A stretch of 64,000 bases of DNA, taken from Triops longicaudatus (Eukaryota; Arthropoda; Branchiopoda; Notostraca; Triopsidae). The notes beneath the pieces are model-generated. The model was not told the DNA's origin, ran no database searches, and was given only the letters and a program-made list of their open reading frames with translations. Numbering within the stretch: the first letter of the stretch is position 1; every line of letters starts with the position of its first letter. The stretch spans positions 434,502 to 498,501 of the forward strand of contig JAGQDJ010000049.1 of assembly GCA_022885665.1 (NCBI GenBank), given 5' to 3'. Positions 61,385 to 64,000 of this stretch are shown here, one piece after another. The position numbers were made by a program, and so were the translations under genes.

Positions 61385-62589
61385 TACTTGTATTTAATAG
61401 CTAACGTACAACTACCTTGTATTGAACGCACGACCTACTTGTTTATCAGGAGACACGTGCAGAACTTCTGCTGAACTTGTTTTCCTCTTGTTATCCGAAT
61501 TTTCGTGTAAGACTAAAGCGAGATCCCTCAGATCGTTAAACAGTCAGTTCGCATGAACGGCGACTCCACTCTTAAGTTCAGCAAAAGAAAGTGCAAGAAA
61601 GCCTCCGAAAGTACCATGGTTTCCCCGTTTAAACAATAGAAAAATGTCAACGGTGTCTTTAAAAACTCCCAGCCCATGAACCTGTGGTTAAAAAATGTTA
61701 TAAATTACCACAGCTTTGGTGGACTGTTTCTGTTCCAGCGGTTTTTATTACCAAGTTGTCTCGTTTAACTTCTTGGCCAAAAAGGGCAAATATCCTACAG
61801 AAGCAGTTCCTTTATTTTTACAAACAAATATTTCATATTTCAATAGTAGCCATTCCAAATGCTGGAGTACCGTAGGTTTTTTGCCTGATTTTGGAACACA
61901 TATACAAGTCAACACCTTGTTTAGTATTCGCGAATTCTTGCCAAGTCTCTCCGGTTTGCAAGGTTGAGAGACTTAGCGCGACGTCTGACAGTTCTTACTC
62001 TTTCTTCGTTCATACGAGAAATGAGATTTGTTGATTTCCATGAATGAAAAATGTCTTACGATAAAGTAAAAGAATGCCCTTGAGGGATAGAAAGAGGGGT
62101 GAGGAGGCTTCGGGAGAACGTGATATAGCAAAGTTACTCGCTAAGAGGGTTAAATGACCATGACTTCAGGAAACAAAATTGCTTCGACGTTATTGTAATT
62201 CAGAACTGAAGTACTTGTACGGACTAGAAGCACAGACATGAAGACACAACACATACAGAGAGCCGTAGCAGCGTTGGGGCTACGGGTTAGGCAGGGCTCA
62301 ACCAAGAAACGGGAAAAAATCGATACGACATACTAGGGAGCTGGTCTCGGGCTGTTCAACTCAAACGTGAGCAGGTTAAATCAACGGCTTTTTCCTCCTC
62401 TTTTACCTTCGTTTCTCTCGACTTTTTTCTCTTGTTCCGACCAAGCGATTTGTTATGAGCAAAACGTGTACTAATACTTCTCAACCGCAGCAATGTACTG
62501 TTTTAAGCAGTTCCTTATGTTCCAATGGGAAATTCATTTCTACAATCCTGCTTTAAGGCCTAACCATTTCATAAAAAAACAAATGCAGT
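61385..62589. other. Non-coding
   Basis: Nothing recognised beyond short ORFs. Confidence 0.35.
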
Positions 62590-62742
62590 CAAAATCCAGG
62601 ATTTTGGTTCGGGGAGAAAGTTCGGCAGGGTTTTTACTATTTGCAGTTTTTGTGGACATTTTGGGCTTCCCTAATATTCCTCATTAAAAAATATGTAAAA
62701 ATTGGCGGTTCAAACCCCTAATCTCCTTAAATACGGCCTTGA
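62590..62742 (+). repeat. MITE-like element, GTAGCCAGG family, degraded copy
   Basis: CCAGGATTTTGGTTCGGGG on the left, the same start as the copy at 21247, and GGTTCAAACCCC then TTAAATACGGCC on the right. Terminal inverted repeats are partly lost. Confidence 0.5.
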
Positions 62743-62967
62743 CTACAGTGCAAATTCCTGTTAAGCTAACAAATTCTCCCATTCTCGTGCTTATTGTCTC
62801 ACGAAATATTTATCTAAAGCCACCTAATGCCTTTTTAGTTCAAGTCTTATAATCGACATATACTCTAAAATGTTAAGCTGCAAAAATACATGTAAAGGTG
62901 AGCTCCATAATGAGAGTGGCAATCATTCATGACAATCAATCATTCCGTTTGCGTTTCCCTATACTCC

Positions 62968-63030
62968 TCATTATAAAGAAAACATTTCGGGGGTTCGACC
63001 CCCCCACACCCCCTAACACCTCTAAAGTGC
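62968..63030 (+). repeat. Dispersed repeat, TTTCGGGGG family, fragment
   Basis: CATTATAAAGAAAACATTTC then GGGGGTTCGACCCCCCC, matching the end seen at 6970, 11173 and 27770. Confidence 0.6.
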
Positions 63031-64000
63031 AAGATCATGTAATCGATAACACAACACGTCCATTGATCTTTAGAAAGACTAATTAATAGCTTATTCAATT
63101 ATTTATTAGGAATAAATTAATGAATAGACATGAACGTTCAGAAACAAATTACACGTATATGGAAAAGTATACAGTTAACTGTAAACAAGATAAGCAGTGA
63201 TTACCAATAACTTGCATATGCATAAAACACCGAAAACAAATTGCAACTGATAGAAGCCATGCTACTGAGCAGTGTTTAATACAGAAAACTGAACAAGGAA
63301 ATTGCCGAGACAAATAATCAACATATTGTTTCAAAGATTGAGGTTTTCAGCTGCAGCATGTTTTTTATAGCCAATCTTACATGCTCACTAAATGATCTAG
63401 TTAAATAGAAGTGTCCAGAAGACCCTTTCTTCACAATCCGTCATATTCATGCGATGAAGGCTTGAAAATCTAGGGTTTACAATTGTTCCCAACCGCAGCC
63501 AAATAAGGATTGACGGTCTCACAGGGTTAGCATAAAGTTCACGATATAAGCATAACGTTTAAAATGGTTGAGGCTTACGCATGTTTCTTGTAGGGAGCGA
63601 ATGACCTTAGTTTGCTGTTAGGGCGAAGAAAGCAAGATGGATGTTGAAGCTAGAGCACAAGATCGTCTCATCTTCCTAGGTTCTTTTCCCTTGTTAAAAT
63701 GGAGGAAAAAAGGAACGAAACTCATCTCGCTTGTAATTCGACACCTCCCTCCTTCGCCATCTCGAATAGGACAGCAAAGATCAGACCTTTCAGCGCAGTT
63801 TTGATCTATGGTAAACCTACTATAGTATTAAAGGCAGTCATATTTTTCTCTCTTTCACATTCAAGAACAAGACACGACAACAAACGCGCCAGCGATTTTT
63901 ATCAGGGCACTAGACTGGATGTTGAAGCGAGAGTGCTGCGGAAGTTAAAAAACAAAATTTGTACAGGACTGACGTAACAGCCTTGGGACTTGTTCGGAAT
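63031..64000. other. Non-coding right edge
   Basis: No gene recognised. An 18-base near-identical direct repeat (TGGATGTTGAAGC followed by T or G and AGAG) occurs at 63638-63655 and 63916-63933. Confidence 0.35.

Overview
This window looks like a piece of an animal nuclear genome: AT-rich, gene-poor, with short spliced exons bounded by GT...AG introns and interspersed transposon debris. The best-recognised genes are metazoan membrane-protein families: a zona pellucida (ZP) domain receptor resembling betaglycan/endoglin, and pieces of an XK-related protein. Together with non-LTR retrotransposon remnants and foldback repeats carrying GTAGCCAGG ends, this suggests a marine invertebrate, most plausibly an anthozoan cnidarian (coral or anemone). 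The taxon is an inference. There is no operon structure, CRISPR, rRNA or phage signal.

Region by region. 1.1-2.8 kb (+): the last six coding exons of the ZP receptor, entering from beyond the left edge. All splice phases agree; six conserved cysteines, a transmembrane helix and a short Ser/Thr-rich tail are visible. 2.8-11 kb: no convincing gene; two foldback/MITE-like repeat families, a tRNA-like SINE head and a diverged repeat pair. 11.7-13.3 kb: two 5'-truncated non-LTR retrotransposon fragments head to tail, both from the reverse transcriptase to C-terminal end of the polyprotein. 15.3-17.9 kb (+): three segments matching successive parts of the XK-related family in the right order. 22.8-36.7 kb (-): a proposed multi-exon gene of unknown family, with a signal-peptide-like first exon at 36.6 kb and a terminal exon at 22.8 kb; four exons join in compatible phases. 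36.99-37.41 kb (+): a compact two-exon gene for a 90-residue secreted, Arg/Lys-rich protein, head to head with the minus-strand gene across about 0.29 kb. 37.7-64 kb: mostly non-coding, with a likely isolated first exon at 56.46 kb, a few weak ORFs, and a pogo/Tigger-like non-autonomous element at 60.85-61.38 kb.

How the genes work together: nothing links them in one pathway. The ZP receptor, the XK-related protein and the two signal-peptide genes all concern the cell surface or secretion, but they are separate transcription units. Most exon calls beyond the ZP gene and the retroelements come from splice signals, reading-frame phase and residue pattern alone, and need transcript support.
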